Translations under genes and position numbers: made by a program | Source of the DNA: CAYMAZ01 sp964428185 | GTDB lineage: Bacteria; Bacteroidota; Bacteroidia; Bacteroidales; DTU049 | Reading direction: 5' to 3' | Length of the DNA stretch: 37,336 bases | Assembly (NCBI GenBank): GCA_964428185.1 | Contig: CAYRXH010000015.1 | Span: 1 to 37,336, forward strand | Shown: positions 1 through 8,094 of the stretch, piece after piece | Layout: each line of letters begins with the position of its first letter | How positions within the stretch are numbered: the first letter of the stretch is position 1 | The notes under the pieces: generated by a model | Database searches by the model: none | Seen by the model: only the letters and a program-made list of their open reading frames with translations | Told to the model about the DNA's origin: nothing

Positions 1-12
1 AATAATTATCAG

Positions 13-20
13 TAATTTTG
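13..20 (+). promoter_or_regulatory. Candidate -7 promoter element for the 57-3252 gene run
   Basis: The octamer TAATTTTG matches the Bacteroidota primary sigma -7 consensus TAnnTTTG and lies 36 bases before the first start codon. The -33 TTG would fall outside the window, so only half of the promoter can be judged. Confidence 0.4.
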
Positions 21-56
21 CCATAGAGATGTTACTTTGTCATAACACAAAGACAT

Positions 57-830
57 ATGTACTTCATTAAATCAAAAAATTACAACCCACGCCTGACAAA
101 ACTGATGATTTTGATTACAGTTTTTACCATTGCTTTATTTTCTGTTATCTGGTCAGAATGGTGGATCAGGGTGAAGCCCGTTATTCTTCAGTCACTTCTA
201 TCAGGTATTGTCAATGAACAACACAGCATCAGTGAGTTTAATGATCTTTTTCAACCTACATTCAGAGAAATTCTTCCAATTCCAACAATCAGTATTCAAA
301 AAACTTTGAATGACACAAGTCAGCAGGATACCTTATCTTCATTACAGTTTGATACAACATATTATTATTATTTATGGGATTTGTATATTCAGGAATATGG
401 AATGGATGAAGTTGACTCCCTCACAATAGATTCGATGATCAAAGCTGAAATGATCAGATCGGTTATGGATGAACATGTGAATACTGATCAGAACAACTCC
501 AGTTTTTCAATAAAAAAGGAAGAGTTGCTTTTCGTAACCAGTTTAAAGCCTGTTGCACATCAGCCCGGAAACTTCAGTTCTCAGGATTCAGTTGATTTTG
601 AAGAACTTCAGGATTTTACTTATACTCTTGAATTCTGGAAATCACCTCTTAACTATGAAGGACACAAAACCATAGGAAATATAATAATTATTTATGGGAT
701 CAGTGATTTCGATGACATCAGCATAAGTTACATATCAAAGAACAATCTGGCATTGAAGATTAAATCCAGACTTTATTCATTAAAAAATGATGCTCAGTTT
801 TACACTTTCAGAGAAAGTCAAATCAGATAG
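57..830 (+). CDS. Membrane-anchored protein of unknown function
   Basis: I do not recognise this 257-residue protein. A single hydrophobic segment near residues 16-35, after a basic N-terminus, should act as a signal anchor and leave about 220 residues outside the cytoplasm. That part is rich in Asp, Ser and Gln and is probably soluble; I see no catalytic motif, cysteine pair or repeat. The stop is two bases before the dapF start, so the gene is probably co-transcribed with dapF, the acetyltransferase and mltG. This hints at an envelope role, but context is the only evidence. The ATG at 57 is supported by the basic-then-hydrophobic N-terminus and by an upstream -7-like element. Confidence 0.7.
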   Translation: MYFIKSKNYNPRLTKLMILITVFTIALFSVIWSEWWIRVKPVILQSLLSGIVNEQHSISEFNDLFQPTFREILPIPTISIQKTLNDTSQQDTLSSLQFDTTYYYYLWDLYIQEYGMDEVDSLTIDSMIKAEMIRSVMDEHVNTDQNNSSFSIKKEELLFVTSLKPVAHQPGNFSSQDSVDFEELQDFTYTLEFWKSPLNYEGHKTIGNIIIIYGISDFDDISISYISKNNLALKIKSRLYSLKNDAQFYTFRESQIR

Positions 831-832
831 AC

Positions 833-1660
833 ATGTCACAGACTGAACTCATTTTCAGCAAATATCAAGGAACAGGCAATGATTTTATCATGATCAATAG
901 CTTTCATGAACAACTCCCTGAAATTAACACCCCTTTCATTCAATATCTTTGTAACAGACATTTGGGCATTGGTGCTGATGGTCTTATAATACTCAGAAAA
1001 TCAGAAGGTTTTGATTTTGAAATGATCTATTTTAATAGCGACGGAAGAGAAGGAACGATGTGTGGAAATGGTGGAAGGGCTGCAGTTGCCTATGCTTTAC
1101 ATTCCGGAATAATAGGTAAAAAAATGCAGGTTCAGTTTTTGGCTTCAAATGGACTTCATTGGGCTGAGATTAACGATTTCAATAAATTTTCTGCAAATAT
1201 CAGTCTTGGGATGCAAAACACTCAGCTTCCCCACCAACTTGCACCCGGCAACTATTTTCTGAACACTGGAAGCCCTCACCTTGTTATCCCTGTTGAAGAT
1301 CCTCAAAAAACAGATGTTCTTTCGGAAGGGCGGAAACTCAGATACAGCAAACTCCTTGAACCTGATGGTGCAAATATCAATTTCATAGCAGGTTTTGAAA
1401 AAAAAGTTTTTGTCAGAACCTATGAACGCGGGGTTGAAAATGAGACATTGTCATGTGGAACCGGCGTAACAGCTTCGGCCATTGTGTGGGCATGGATGCA
1501 TTCAATGAAAGGTCACAACGAAATTGATATCGATACAAACGGAGGACAATTGAAGGTCCGGTTTCAGATTCAAAGGGATACAGTGACAGATATCATTTTA
1601 TCAGGGCCTGCAGTTCATGTTTTTACAGGCTCAGTTCAACTTAAATCTTTACTCATATGA
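833..1660 (+). CDS. dapF: Diaminopimelate epimerase DapF
   Basis: DapF interconverts LL- and meso-diaminopimelate in the cytoplasm, supplying the peptidoglycan cross-linking residue and the lysine precursor. The 275 residues match the usual family length. Both cofactor-independent racemase cysteines are visible: Cys77 in the MCGNGGR motif and Cys208 in ETLSCGTG. The N-terminal GTGNDF motif and the substrate-binding GSPH and YERG motifs are also present, so the enzyme should be active. It starts two bases after the upstream gene and its stop overlaps the start of the following acetyltransferase in an ATGA arrangement, indicating translational coupling. DapA is encoded in the same window, about 22 kb away, in a separate transcript. 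Confidence 0.97.
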   Translation: MSQTELIFSKYQGTGNDFIMINSFHEQLPEINTPFIQYLCNRHLGIGADGLIILRKSEGFDFEMIYFNSDGREGTMCGNGGRAAVAYALHSGIIGKKMQVQFLASNGLHWAEINDFNKFSANISLGMQNTQLPHQLAPGNYFLNTGSPHLVIPVEDPQKTDVLSEGRKLRYSKLLEPDGANINFIAGFEKKVFVRTYERGVENETLSCGTGVTASAIVWAWMHSMKGHNEIDIDTNGGQLKVRFQIQRDTVTDIILSGPAVHVFTGSVQLKSLLI

Positions 1661-2181
1661 TCAGGGGAAAACAAATTTTTTTACGAGCAATGGAACCTGA
1701 AGATGTTGATCAGCTTTATCTATGGGAAAACGATCCGGAAATCTGGAAAGTAAGCAACACATACATTCCTTTTTCTACAAATTATCTGCATGAGTTCATC
1801 AATTCTTCCCACAACGACTTGTTTATTGACAGGCAATTGAGGTTGATGATATGTTTGAGCAAAGAAAAAACATGCATCGGAACTCTTGATTTTTTTGAAT
1901 TTGACCCTCTGCACAGGCGTGCAGGGCTTGGAATACTCGTTGACCGCAATTACCGCAATAAGGGTATTGCGTCCGAGGCCATCGGACTTGCTACCGGATA
2001 TGCTTTTGATTTCTTGAATCTTCACCAGCTGTTTTGTCATGTTACTATTGATAATGCAAACAGTAGCAAAGCTTTTATCAAAGCAGGATTTGAGCAGACA
2101 GGCTTAAAGAAGGATTGGATATTGACATCAGAAGGGCCAAAAAATGTTCTTTTTTTTCAACTCATCCGATCTCAAAAATAA
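1657..2181 (+). CDS. GNAT family N-acetyltransferase (RimJ/RimL-like)
   Basis: This 174-residue protein has the single-domain GNAT fold that transfers acetyl from acetyl-CoA to an amine. The N-terminal phrase beginning IRGKQIFLRAMEPED is typical of the RimJ/RimL/Acetyltransf_3 group. The acetyl-CoA pyrophosphate-binding loop is seen as RNKGIASEA around residues 105-113, followed by a C-terminal NxxSxKxFxKxGF-type motif (NSSKAFIKAGF). The substrate cannot be deduced: members of this group modify ribosomal protein N-termini, amino sugars or small amines. It overlaps dapF by four bases and is followed within 30 bases by mltG, so it is probably expressed with wall-synthesis genes. Confidence 0.9.
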   Translation: MIRGKQIFLRAMEPEDVDQLYLWENDPEIWKVSNTYIPFSTNYLHEFINSSHNDLFIDRQLRLMICLSKEKTCIGTLDFFEFDPLHRRAGLGILVDRNYRNKGIASEAIGLATGYAFDFLNLHQLFCHVTIDNANSSKAFIKAGFEQTGLKKDWILTSEGPKNVLFFQLIRSQK

Positions 2182-2205
2182 TTGAACCCATACACTCAGG
2201 CTATC

Positions 2206-3252
2206 ATGGCAAAAAAATCAAAAAAACTGATTCTCTGGCTCATTCTTATCGCAGTGTTCATTGGAATGTTATATACATTTAATAAATACTACGGTGTTTT
2301 TTTTCGAAAAAACATTGATCTTGGTGATAAGGAAAGTGTAATCGTATTCATACCCACAGGGTCTGATTTTGATGATGTTTGTCGCATACTGTCAAAAGAA
2401 GCAGGTCTCATTTCTGAAGATCATTTCAGAACGACTGCCCGACAGAAAGGATACATTGTCAATGTGAAGCCCGGTAGATACAGAATTTATAACAAAATGT
2501 CCAATAATTCATTGGTCAATAAACTTCGCTCCGGCAATCAGGAGCCTGTTCAACTGGTTATCAATAACGTCCGAACCATGGAAGACCTCGCTGCAAAAGT
2601 GTCTTCACAACTTGAATTTGCTGCCGATTCTCTTCTGGCTCTGCTAAAAAATGATAGCATTTCAAAACATTATGGCTTCACTTTGAACGAATTCCCTGCT
2701 ATGTTCATCCCCAATACTTATGAAGTGTTCTGGAATATCAGTCCTGAGCAGTTTATTGAACGAATGAACAAGGAATATAACAAGTTCTGGACAGAAGAAA
2801 GGAAAAATAAAGCTGCTGCTGCAAATCTAACCCCTATAGAAGTTTCAATTCTTGCTTCCATTGTAATCAGCGAAACTGTGAAAAAAGATGAAATGCCACG
2901 AATTGCAGGACTTTATATCAACCGCCTGAACAGGGGAATGTATCTTGAGGCCGATCCCACAGTAAAATTTGCATTAGGTGATTTTGAACTGAAAAGAATA
3001 CTATTCAGACATCTTGAATACGATTCTCCTTACAATACATATAAAAATCCGGGACTTCCACCAGGTCCTATTTATTTTGCAGATGCCAGCGTTCTGGATG
3101 CTGTACTCAATTACGAAAAACATGATTATATTTTTATGTGTGCAAAAGAAGATTTTTCGGGATATCATAATTTTGCCAGAACCAATGCAGAACATGAACG
3201 AAATGCTGCACGGTATCATAATGCGCTGAATCAACAAAAGAGAAAAAAATGA
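2206..3252 (+). CDS. mltG: Endolytic murein transglycosylase MltG
   Basis: MltG is an inner-membrane lytic transglycosylase that cleaves nascent glycan strands and so sets their length. After a Lys-rich N-terminus there is one membrane span (about residues 8-22 from this start), then a periplasmic LysM-like region and the YceG catalytic domain. The signature is present: the ASIVISET segment carries the predicted catalytic Glu (Glu223 from this ATG), followed by GLYINRLNRGM and DPTVKFA, and near the end NPGLPPGPI. An in-frame TTG at 2182 would add eight residues; I prefer the ATG at 2206 because it puts the basic MAKKSKK directly before the membrane span. It is the last gene of the dapF run. 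Confidence 0.95.
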   Translation: MAKKSKKLILWLILIAVFIGMLYTFNKYYGVFFRKNIDLGDKESVIVFIPTGSDFDDVCRILSKEAGLISEDHFRTTARQKGYIVNVKPGRYRIYNKMSNNSLVNKLRSGNQEPVQLVINNVRTMEDLAAKVSSQLEFAADSLLALLKNDSISKHYGFTLNEFPAMFIPNTYEVFWNISPEQFIERMNKEYNKFWTEERKNKAAAANLTPIEVSILASIVISETVKKDEMPRIAGLYINRLNRGMYLEADPTVKFALGDFELKRILFRHLEYDSPYNTYKNPGLPPGPIYFADASVLDAVLNYEKHDYIFMCAKEDFSGYHNFARTNAEHERNAARYHNALNQQKRKK

Positions 3253-3332
3253 GCTTTCGGAGATAAATGAGAGATAGGAAATCAATCAGCTATCAATCTT
3301 CATTTCTTTTTTTCTTAATCATTTTTTTTCTA

Positions 3333-3340
3333 TAAATTTG
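3333..3340 (+). promoter_or_regulatory. Candidate -7 promoter element for the DUF4349 gene
   Basis: TAAATTTG matches TAnnTTTG and lies 55 bases before the ATG at 3396. I see no TTG at the expected -33 position, so support is from the -7 element only. Confidence 0.35.
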
Positions 3341-3395
3341 TGGAATATGCAAACAAGCAGTCTCAAAATCATTGCTAACCAAAAAATTTACCAAT

Positions 3396-4433
3396 ATGAA
3401 AACAACAAAAGATCTGATCATCACATTTTTGATGGTCTTGTTAATTTTCGGGTGTTCACAAAAGCAGGAAAACATTGATAAAACCGAAGCTCCCGAAGAA
3501 TCTACGGCATACGAAGAGACCTCAACAGAATATACAGTCGATGAAGCATATTATGAAGAACCAACTGAACAAAGTGCAGGCAAATCTAAAAGTTCATCCA
3601 GTCCTCAAAAGGATGCAATAGAACAGCAGCAAAAATTCTATGAAATAATTTCAAGTTCAGCTGCCACAAATGTCAATATTGATGAAAACAGAAAAATCAT
3701 CCGCACTGCTGAAATGAAATTTCAGGTGAACAATGTTGCCAATGCTACTTATGGCATAGAAAATATAGCTGTTCAATTTGGCGGATGGGTTTCATATACG
3801 AATCTGTCAAGTGAAGTGGAAAACACATACACTGTTAAAACCAGCGAAGACTCCTCTCTTGTTATCACCCAGTACAGAGTAACAAATACAATTATAATAC
3901 GAACACCCTGGGAAAGTCTTGATACAACTTTAAAATCACTTGTCCCATTCATTGATTATCTTGATTACAGAATCGTTAAAGCAGAAGATGTGACTTTTGA
4001 TCTTCTTGCAGAGAAAATGAAACAGAAAAGACTCGCTGATTACAGTGCAAGAATGAAACGCTACTCAAATACCAGCACAGCAGATCTTGAAGATCATATT
4101 GCAGCTGAAGAGCAGATACTGAGACAACAGGAAGATGCTGACAGAGCGTATATCGAGGAATTGAAATTATATGACAACATCAGATACAGCACAATTACTT
4201 TACAGATTTATGAAACATCAAAGTATCAGAAATGGATGATTCCTAATCCTGAAACTTTTGAAGATTACAAACCGGGATTCGGAAAGCGAATCTGGGAAGC
4301 AATCAAATTCGGATGGATTGTCATTCAGGAAATTTTCATTGTCATCACAAAACTATGGGGATTAATTCTCATAGGTTTCGGAGTATTCTTTCTCGTGAAA
4401 TATCTGACCCGCAGATTCAAAACAAAGAAATAA
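3396..4433 (+). CDS. DUF4349 domain lipoprotein
   Basis: The 345-residue product starts with a lipoprotein signal: a short basic start, a hydrophobic core, then LIFGC with the lipobox cysteine near residue 20. An acidic, Ser/Glu/Tyr-rich linker follows to about residue 90. The DUF4349 domain comes next, with its typical start IRTAEMKFQV and a GGWVS motif, and contains a helical, Glu/Gln-rich coiled-coil stretch around residues 210-260. Near the C-terminus there is a hydrophobic span (around IVITKLWGLILIGFGVFFLV) and a basic tail. A lipid anchor plus a C-terminal membrane span is usual in this family, whose function is unknown. A TTG eight codons upstream is possible, but the ATG at 3396 gives a better signal peptide. 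It is monocistronic and ends at a terminator. Confidence 0.82.
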   Translation: MKTTKDLIITFLMVLLIFGCSQKQENIDKTEAPEESTAYEETSTEYTVDEAYYEEPTEQSAGKSKSSSSPQKDAIEQQQKFYEIISSSAATNVNIDENRKIIRTAEMKFQVNNVANATYGIENIAVQFGGWVSYTNLSSEVENTYTVKTSEDSSLVITQYRVTNTIIIRTPWESLDTTLKSLVPFIDYLDYRIVKAEDVTFDLLAEKMKQKRLADYSARMKRYSNTSTADLEDHIAAEEQILRQQEDADRAYIEELKLYDNIRYSTITLQIYETSKYQKWMIPNPETFEDYKPGFGKRIWEAIKFGWIVIQEIFIVITKLWGLILIGFGVFFLVKYLTRRFKTKK

Positions 4434-4450
4434 TTCCACCTTTCAATCAA

Positions 4451-4485
4451 AAAAATAACCGAAGAAAAAATCTTCGGTTATTTTT
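4451..4485. terminator. Bidirectional intrinsic terminator
   Basis: A perfect 15-bp inverted repeat (arms 4451-4465 and 4471-4485, five-base loop) has a GC-richer centre around CCGAAG. It is flanked by A-runs on the left and a T-run on the right, so it gives a U-tract in both directions. It lies between the convergent DUF4349 gene and the repeat-protein gene and can end both transcripts. Confidence 0.9.
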
Positions 4486-4500
4486 TTTTATCTGATGAAT

Positions 4501-5838
4501 CTACAGCCCGGCCATTAAAAGCCAAAAATCGTTCACAGTATCAATCCACTCAATATCTTTAACAAACGCATCGCTCATCCATTGCAAACCACTTGTATTG
4601 TCATAGAGATACCCCTGCTCATGAATATTGTCTGAAACCATGACACTATAATAATAGTTATTGAGAATGTTATTTAAAAAATGTGACAGGGGCTTTCCGT
4701 AAAGATTTTTATTCCCGATTTCTGAATACATCTGGGGAAAATACACAAAGGGAAGAGTAAAATATTTGATTTGCTGATCCTTTTCATATTTCAATACCAT
4801 TGTGAGGAATAGAATCATGTTTCCCTGATGAGATGACTGTATCGAAAGAAACTGAAAGTTAGAATAATATATCATAACCGGTTGACAATAATTCAATATG
4901 TCAGTGTCAAGTCCTGAAACATGTTGTCTGTCCGAAGAATGAAATACTGGATTGGACAGTTCAGCATCGCTATAAAATACAGTTTCATCATAAATATATG
5001 ACTGTTCCAGAATAGAGTAAAACGATATTCCCGATGAATCAGGTTCAAACAACTCGGCATTTAATGGATGAGATGCAGTGATGATGCGAGAAGTAGTCTG
5101 CTTCAGGAATAATTCATGACCTGCAATAAATGTACGGGAAGGTACCCGACTCACATAGGGATTTAGTGAAAAATCAATTTCTTTAATCAGATGCCCGTTC
5201 TGATCAAAATACTGCCATATTCCAAGCGGAACACCCATCTCATATTCTCCTATTACCACATTACCATCGGTATCAAACCATTGCCCTTTGCCATGATATG
5301 AACCCTGCATGTAAAAATATCCTGGAAGCTTATTTTTCTGGTCATCTGTAACTGAAACCTTTCCATGTTTCATCCCTTTTCTGATCTGAACATGAGATGT
5401 CTTTCCTTGCAGTGTCAAATCAATCTTCCCCCTGCCCCACTTCACAGGGTAATTCCAAATACTCTTTCTGAGTTTTCTCACTGTATATCTGGACTCGCTA
5501 AAGAATTCAATTTTCAGCATTTGTTTGCCATCGGGTGACCATACTTTCCAGGTTCCGCTTGGAATACCATGAACCAACTTCCCTTCAGATTTTCTGTTTC
5601 CGTTGTTATAGAAAGACAGCCATGAACCACATAGAAATCCCTGTTCCATAGAATAAACACATCTAGTACCGTTTTCAAGTACTGATTCATTTTTGCCATG
5701 CTGATGCTGAACCTGCTCAATGTCTCCGAACAGCCTTTCAAAATCGGGTAAATGAACTTGAGAAAATGAAACTCCGGAATAGAAAAAAGCCCTTTGAATA
5801 AGAAATAATATTAAATAACTGATGCCAATTCGGAGCAT
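4501..5838 (-). CDS. Secreted MORN/YwqK-like repeat protein
   Basis: This 445-residue protein has an N-terminal hydrophobic segment (about residues 5-25) that resembles a signal peptide. The next 180 residues carry MORN_2/YwqK-type repeats: GSWLSFYNNGNRKSEGKL, GTWKVWSPDGKQM, GKGQWFDTDGNVVIGEY and GIWQYFDQNGHLIKEI. In other proteins such repeats form beta-hairpin ladders, often with a scaffolding or surface role. The C-terminal 220 residues match nothing I know. The start overlaps the stop of the upstream peptidase gene (TAATG), so the two are translationally coupled and the peptidase is the natural functional partner to test. The family name YwqK antitoxin is an annotation habit and implies no toxin here. 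Confidence 0.72.
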   Translation of the reverse strand: MLRIGISYLILFLIQRAFFYSGVSFSQVHLPDFERLFGDIEQVQHQHGKNESVLENGTRCVYSMEQGFLCGSWLSFYNNGNRKSEGKLVHGIPSGTWKVWSPDGKQMLKIEFFSESRYTVRKLRKSIWNYPVKWGRGKIDLTLQGKTSHVQIRKGMKHGKVSVTDDQKNKLPGYFYMQGSYHGKGQWFDTDGNVVIGEYEMGVPLGIWQYFDQNGHLIKEIDFSLNPYVSRVPSRTFIAGHELFLKQTTSRIITASHPLNAELFEPDSSGISFYSILEQSYIYDETVFYSDAELSNPVFHSSDRQHVSGLDTDILNYCQPVMIYYSNFQFLSIQSSHQGNMILFLTMVLKYEKDQQIKYFTLPFVYFPQMYSEIGNKNLYGKPLSHFLNNILNNYYYSVMVSDNIHEQGYLYDNTSGLQWMSDAFVKDIEWIDTVNDFWLLMAGL

Positions 5839-7019
5839 TAAAACTCAAGTTTTTTAGCAATATCTTTGGGAACAGCACTCTTGTGAATCATGATATTAGT
5901 GGTTTTGTATAATACATAGGAAATGGATGCATAAAAATACCCTTCATACACGTTGGTCACATCCCATGAGTTTTTCACTTTGTAATATTTCGTACCATTC
6001 TGATCAGTATAAATGCCTGTGAGAAGCATTCCGTGATCGTCAGTTGTTGTGTGGTTGTCAAAAGCTTTCTGTCTGTTTTCTTGAGTAATAATCATTTCAG
6101 AAATGGGCATGTCAAATTTATAGATTTCTTTTTCCCTTTCAGCAGGTGTCAGTTTCTCCCATCGTTCTCGTTCTGTTCCTGCCAAATCTTCAATCTTGAC
6201 TTCAGGCACAATAGCAATACCATTTCTCCATGAAAATCCTTTTTCGCTGACATCGCTAGCCCAGGCAACTGTATATCCATTCTTGAGAGCATAGTCAATT
6301 ATGGCCTCCATTTCGTTTAGAGGAACATTATAGGCAACATCATGAGCCCAGTTGTCGGGAAGCTCGAGCACAAAAGGCTTATAGAACGGAGCATGTGTGA
6401 AAGAAGTAATGACAACATAATCATCCGGAACAATCCCTAGTGATGCTGCATAGGATTGAGGTGTATATTCTTTCCCTTCCCATGTGAATTTTTTAGGAGC
6501 AAACCCAAAATAGGCATCAAGAATCGCATCAAAGCCGGCAATCCAGGCAGTGCTCAGTTCCTTGTTTGAATTTTTAAGCACAGCATCAACATATGCTTTC
6601 AGCACATCATCAATTTCACCATGAACATGACCCTCGGTTCCGTAATTCAAACCGCTGTAAACACCTTCAGGGACAATTCCGTATTTTCTTATCATATTGG
6701 TCACATCATGAAATGCTCCACCACTTCCGAAATTATTTTTTCCATGAAAACGGATATAGCGTATTGCCTTCTCCTGATATGCATGTCTGACAATCCACAT
6801 ATCGGATAAATCCACTTCCTTGTTTTTAAATCTCAAAATCTCAGCCTCAAGCAAAGCAAGACCCGAAAAACTCCAGCAGGTTCCCGACTTGAACTGATTC
6901 TTAACAGAGGTTGCAGGAACTTCAGCAACTTTTGTAAAAACATACCCCTTTTCCTGTGCTATTACAAATCCGCTTAACAGAAATACAAGCACAATCAGCG
7001 TAAAAATTTTCATTTTCAT
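5838..7019 (-). CDS. Secreted C1B cysteine peptidase (aminopeptidase C / bleomycin hydrolase family)
   Basis: A papain-fold peptidase of family C1B with an added signal peptide (residues 1-21, ending in VIAQ). All catalytic positions are present: the oxyanion Gln42, Cys48 in SGTCWSFS, His329 in DDHGMLL and Asn350 in KVKNSWD. At 393 residues it is shorter than cytoplasmic PepC or bleomycin hydrolase (about 450), as is common for exported Bacteroidota members. It probably trims peptides in the periplasm; aminopeptidase specificity in this family depends on the extreme C-terminus entering the active site, and here the C-terminus (KKLEF) is close to the usual place. It leads a two-gene transcript with the MORN-repeat gene. 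Confidence 0.9.
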   Translation of the reverse strand: MKMKIFTLIVLVFLLSGFVIAQEKGYVFTKVAEVPATSVKNQFKSGTCWSFSGLALLEAEILRFKNKEVDLSDMWIVRHAYQEKAIRYIRFHGKNNFGSGGAFHDVTNMIRKYGIVPEGVYSGLNYGTEGHVHGEIDDVLKAYVDAVLKNSNKELSTAWIAGFDAILDAYFGFAPKKFTWEGKEYTPQSYAASLGIVPDDYVVITSFTHAPFYKPFVLELPDNWAHDVAYNVPLNEMEAIIDYALKNGYTVAWASDVSEKGFSWRNGIAIVPEVKIEDLAGTERERWEKLTPAEREKEIYKFDMPISEMIITQENRQKAFDNHTTTDDHGMLLTGIYTDQNGTKYYKVKNSWDVTNVYEGYFYASISYVLYKTTNIMIHKSAVPKDIAKKLEF

Positions 7020-7051
7020 ATTTCCGTTTTTTTAATGTATTGACTATTATG

Positions 7052-7059
7052 CAAACCTA
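7052..7059 (-). promoter_or_regulatory. Candidate -7 element for the C1B peptidase gene
   Basis: Read on the minus strand this is TAGGTTTG, matching TAnnTTTG, 32 bases before the peptidase ATG. No TTG was found at the -33 position. Confidence 0.4.
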
Positions 7060-7111
7060 ATGATTTTTTTTATTGAACCATCTTTTTATGCAAAAAAAAC
7101 ACTGATGACAG

Positions 7112-7357
7112 CTATGAACTGGGTTTGTCTTTATTTTTTCGTTTGAAAGCTGCCATGGATATCCAGTCAGATATAATATATCCCAGCAGACCACCAAGCA
7201 ACATATTGTAGAATGGATTGGCCCTAAGCTGGCATGCCCCTGAACGGCAACCAACAAAATAGAAGTAAAGATATCCAAGTGCAATTCCTGAAAGTATCCC
7301 GATAACTATATACATCCAGTATTTTTCAGGTCTTTTTCTGTCTGTCTGTTCAGTCAT
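7112..7357 (-). CDS. Small two-span membrane protein (DUF6132-like)
   Basis: An 81-residue membrane protein. Two hydrophobic segments (about residues 14-34 and 48-66) flank a short loop containing GCRSGACQL, followed by NPFYNMLLGGLLGY. The Cys-x4-Cys pair before the second span resembles DUF6132, small proteins of unknown function in Bacteroidota often found near thioredoxin or sulfur-metabolism genes; I assign this from memory of the pattern. The ATG at 7357 is chosen over a TTG at 7375 because the TTG lies inside the -7 element. The gene stands alone between the peptidase gene and a long gene-free stretch. Confidence 0.72.
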   Translation of the reverse strand: MTEQTDRKRPEKYWMYIVIGILSGIALGYLYFYFVGCRSGACQLRANPFYNMLLGGLLGYIISDWISMAAFKRKNKDKPSS

Positions 7358-7372
7358 TATGGTATTTTTGTG

Positions 7373-7380
7373 CAAATTTA
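7373..7380 (-). promoter_or_regulatory. Candidate -7 element for the small membrane protein gene
   Basis: On the minus strand this is TAAATTTG, an exact TAnnTTTG match, 15 bases before the ATG at 7357. It argues against the longer reading frame starting at the TTG inside this element. The nearest upstream TTG is 24 bases away, slightly far for a -33 box. Confidence 0.5.
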
Positions 7381-8037
7381 CAAAAAATACTTCATATACT
7401 GATTCAACTTTTTTTTCATGTTTATTTCATTCTATTGGGACAGCCATTCTTTTTTTCTGACTATCATTTCAGCAATTCTGGCCACAATAAACAATGCCCC
7501 TCCACTCCAAGCAATTTTTGGAGCATTGAACATAGTTCAACGTAATATTGCATGATTTAGATTTGCAGGATCACAATAAACATTCATCTTTGTGCCCTAA
7601 CGAATATCTGATTTCGACTTATACTGTGAAGAAGCAGTAAGTCTTTATCCCTCAAAAGCAACAAATTCAACAACAGGGCAATAATATATACGTGAAGAAT
7701 AGGATTTTCTTTTCTTTGACGAATAGTTAACATTATCTGTTTTTTTCAGATGACTGAAAACATCTCCATCTGTTTTCTTACATGATTTGACAAATGAATT
7801 TTGTTCTCATTGTAAATAAAAGTCAAAACTTATGAAGAAATATGCAAGGGTAACTGCAACTACCGGATTCATTTTCTTTTGTGGATTCCCGCATAGGTTT
7901 CCAATAAAACCTGCATGACCAATTGAAAATTTCACACTCATTGTTATAATTATTATTTAATTAGTTCCACAAAATTATTGGACAAGCAAGTAAATTTGAT
8001 ATGGTAAATTCCATAGCAGATCATACTGAATTATCAA
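7376..8037. other. Gene-free stretch with three dyads
   Basis: No convincing gene lies here; frames are short and lack start context. Three hairpin-capable dyads are visible. CTCCAA/TTGGAG lies at 7505-7510/7518-7523. TTGAAC-ATA-GTTCAA lies directly after it at 7526-7540. TTTTCAG/CTGAAAA lies at 7743-7749/7754-7760 with an ATGA loop. None is followed by a clear T-run, so they are not obvious terminators. They could belong to an operator, a small RNA or a degraded gene. I see no tRNA-like T-loop and no direct repeats flanking the stretch. Confidence 0.5.
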
Positions 8038-8070
8038 TTAAAAAAAAGAATCTGCTGGCAGACTCTTTTT
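8038..8070 (-). terminator. Intrinsic terminator of the universal stress protein gene
   Basis: Arms 8043-8054 and 8059-8070 pair (AAAAAGA and TCTG with their complements, with one A-C mismatch), closing a four-base loop. On the minus strand the hairpin is followed by a T-run at 8042-8038. It lies 25 bases downstream of the stress-protein stop codon. Confidence 0.8.
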
Positions 8071-8094
8071 CCATTAAAAAATGATAAAAAAATA

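Noticed and set aside
4501..5838. Toxin-antitoxin function suggested by the YwqK antitoxin family name
   Set aside because: The protein has a signal peptide, is much longer than an antitoxin and is coupled to a peptidase, with no toxin gene nearby.
7743..7760. Hairpin as a transcription terminator
   Set aside because: No T-run follows on either strand and no gene ends nearby.
7832..7918. 28-codon frame with a hydrophobic stretch and a lipobox-like FFCG
   Set aside because: No promoter element, no family similarity and very short; in AT-rich DNA such frames arise by chance. It may be a remnant but cannot be supported.
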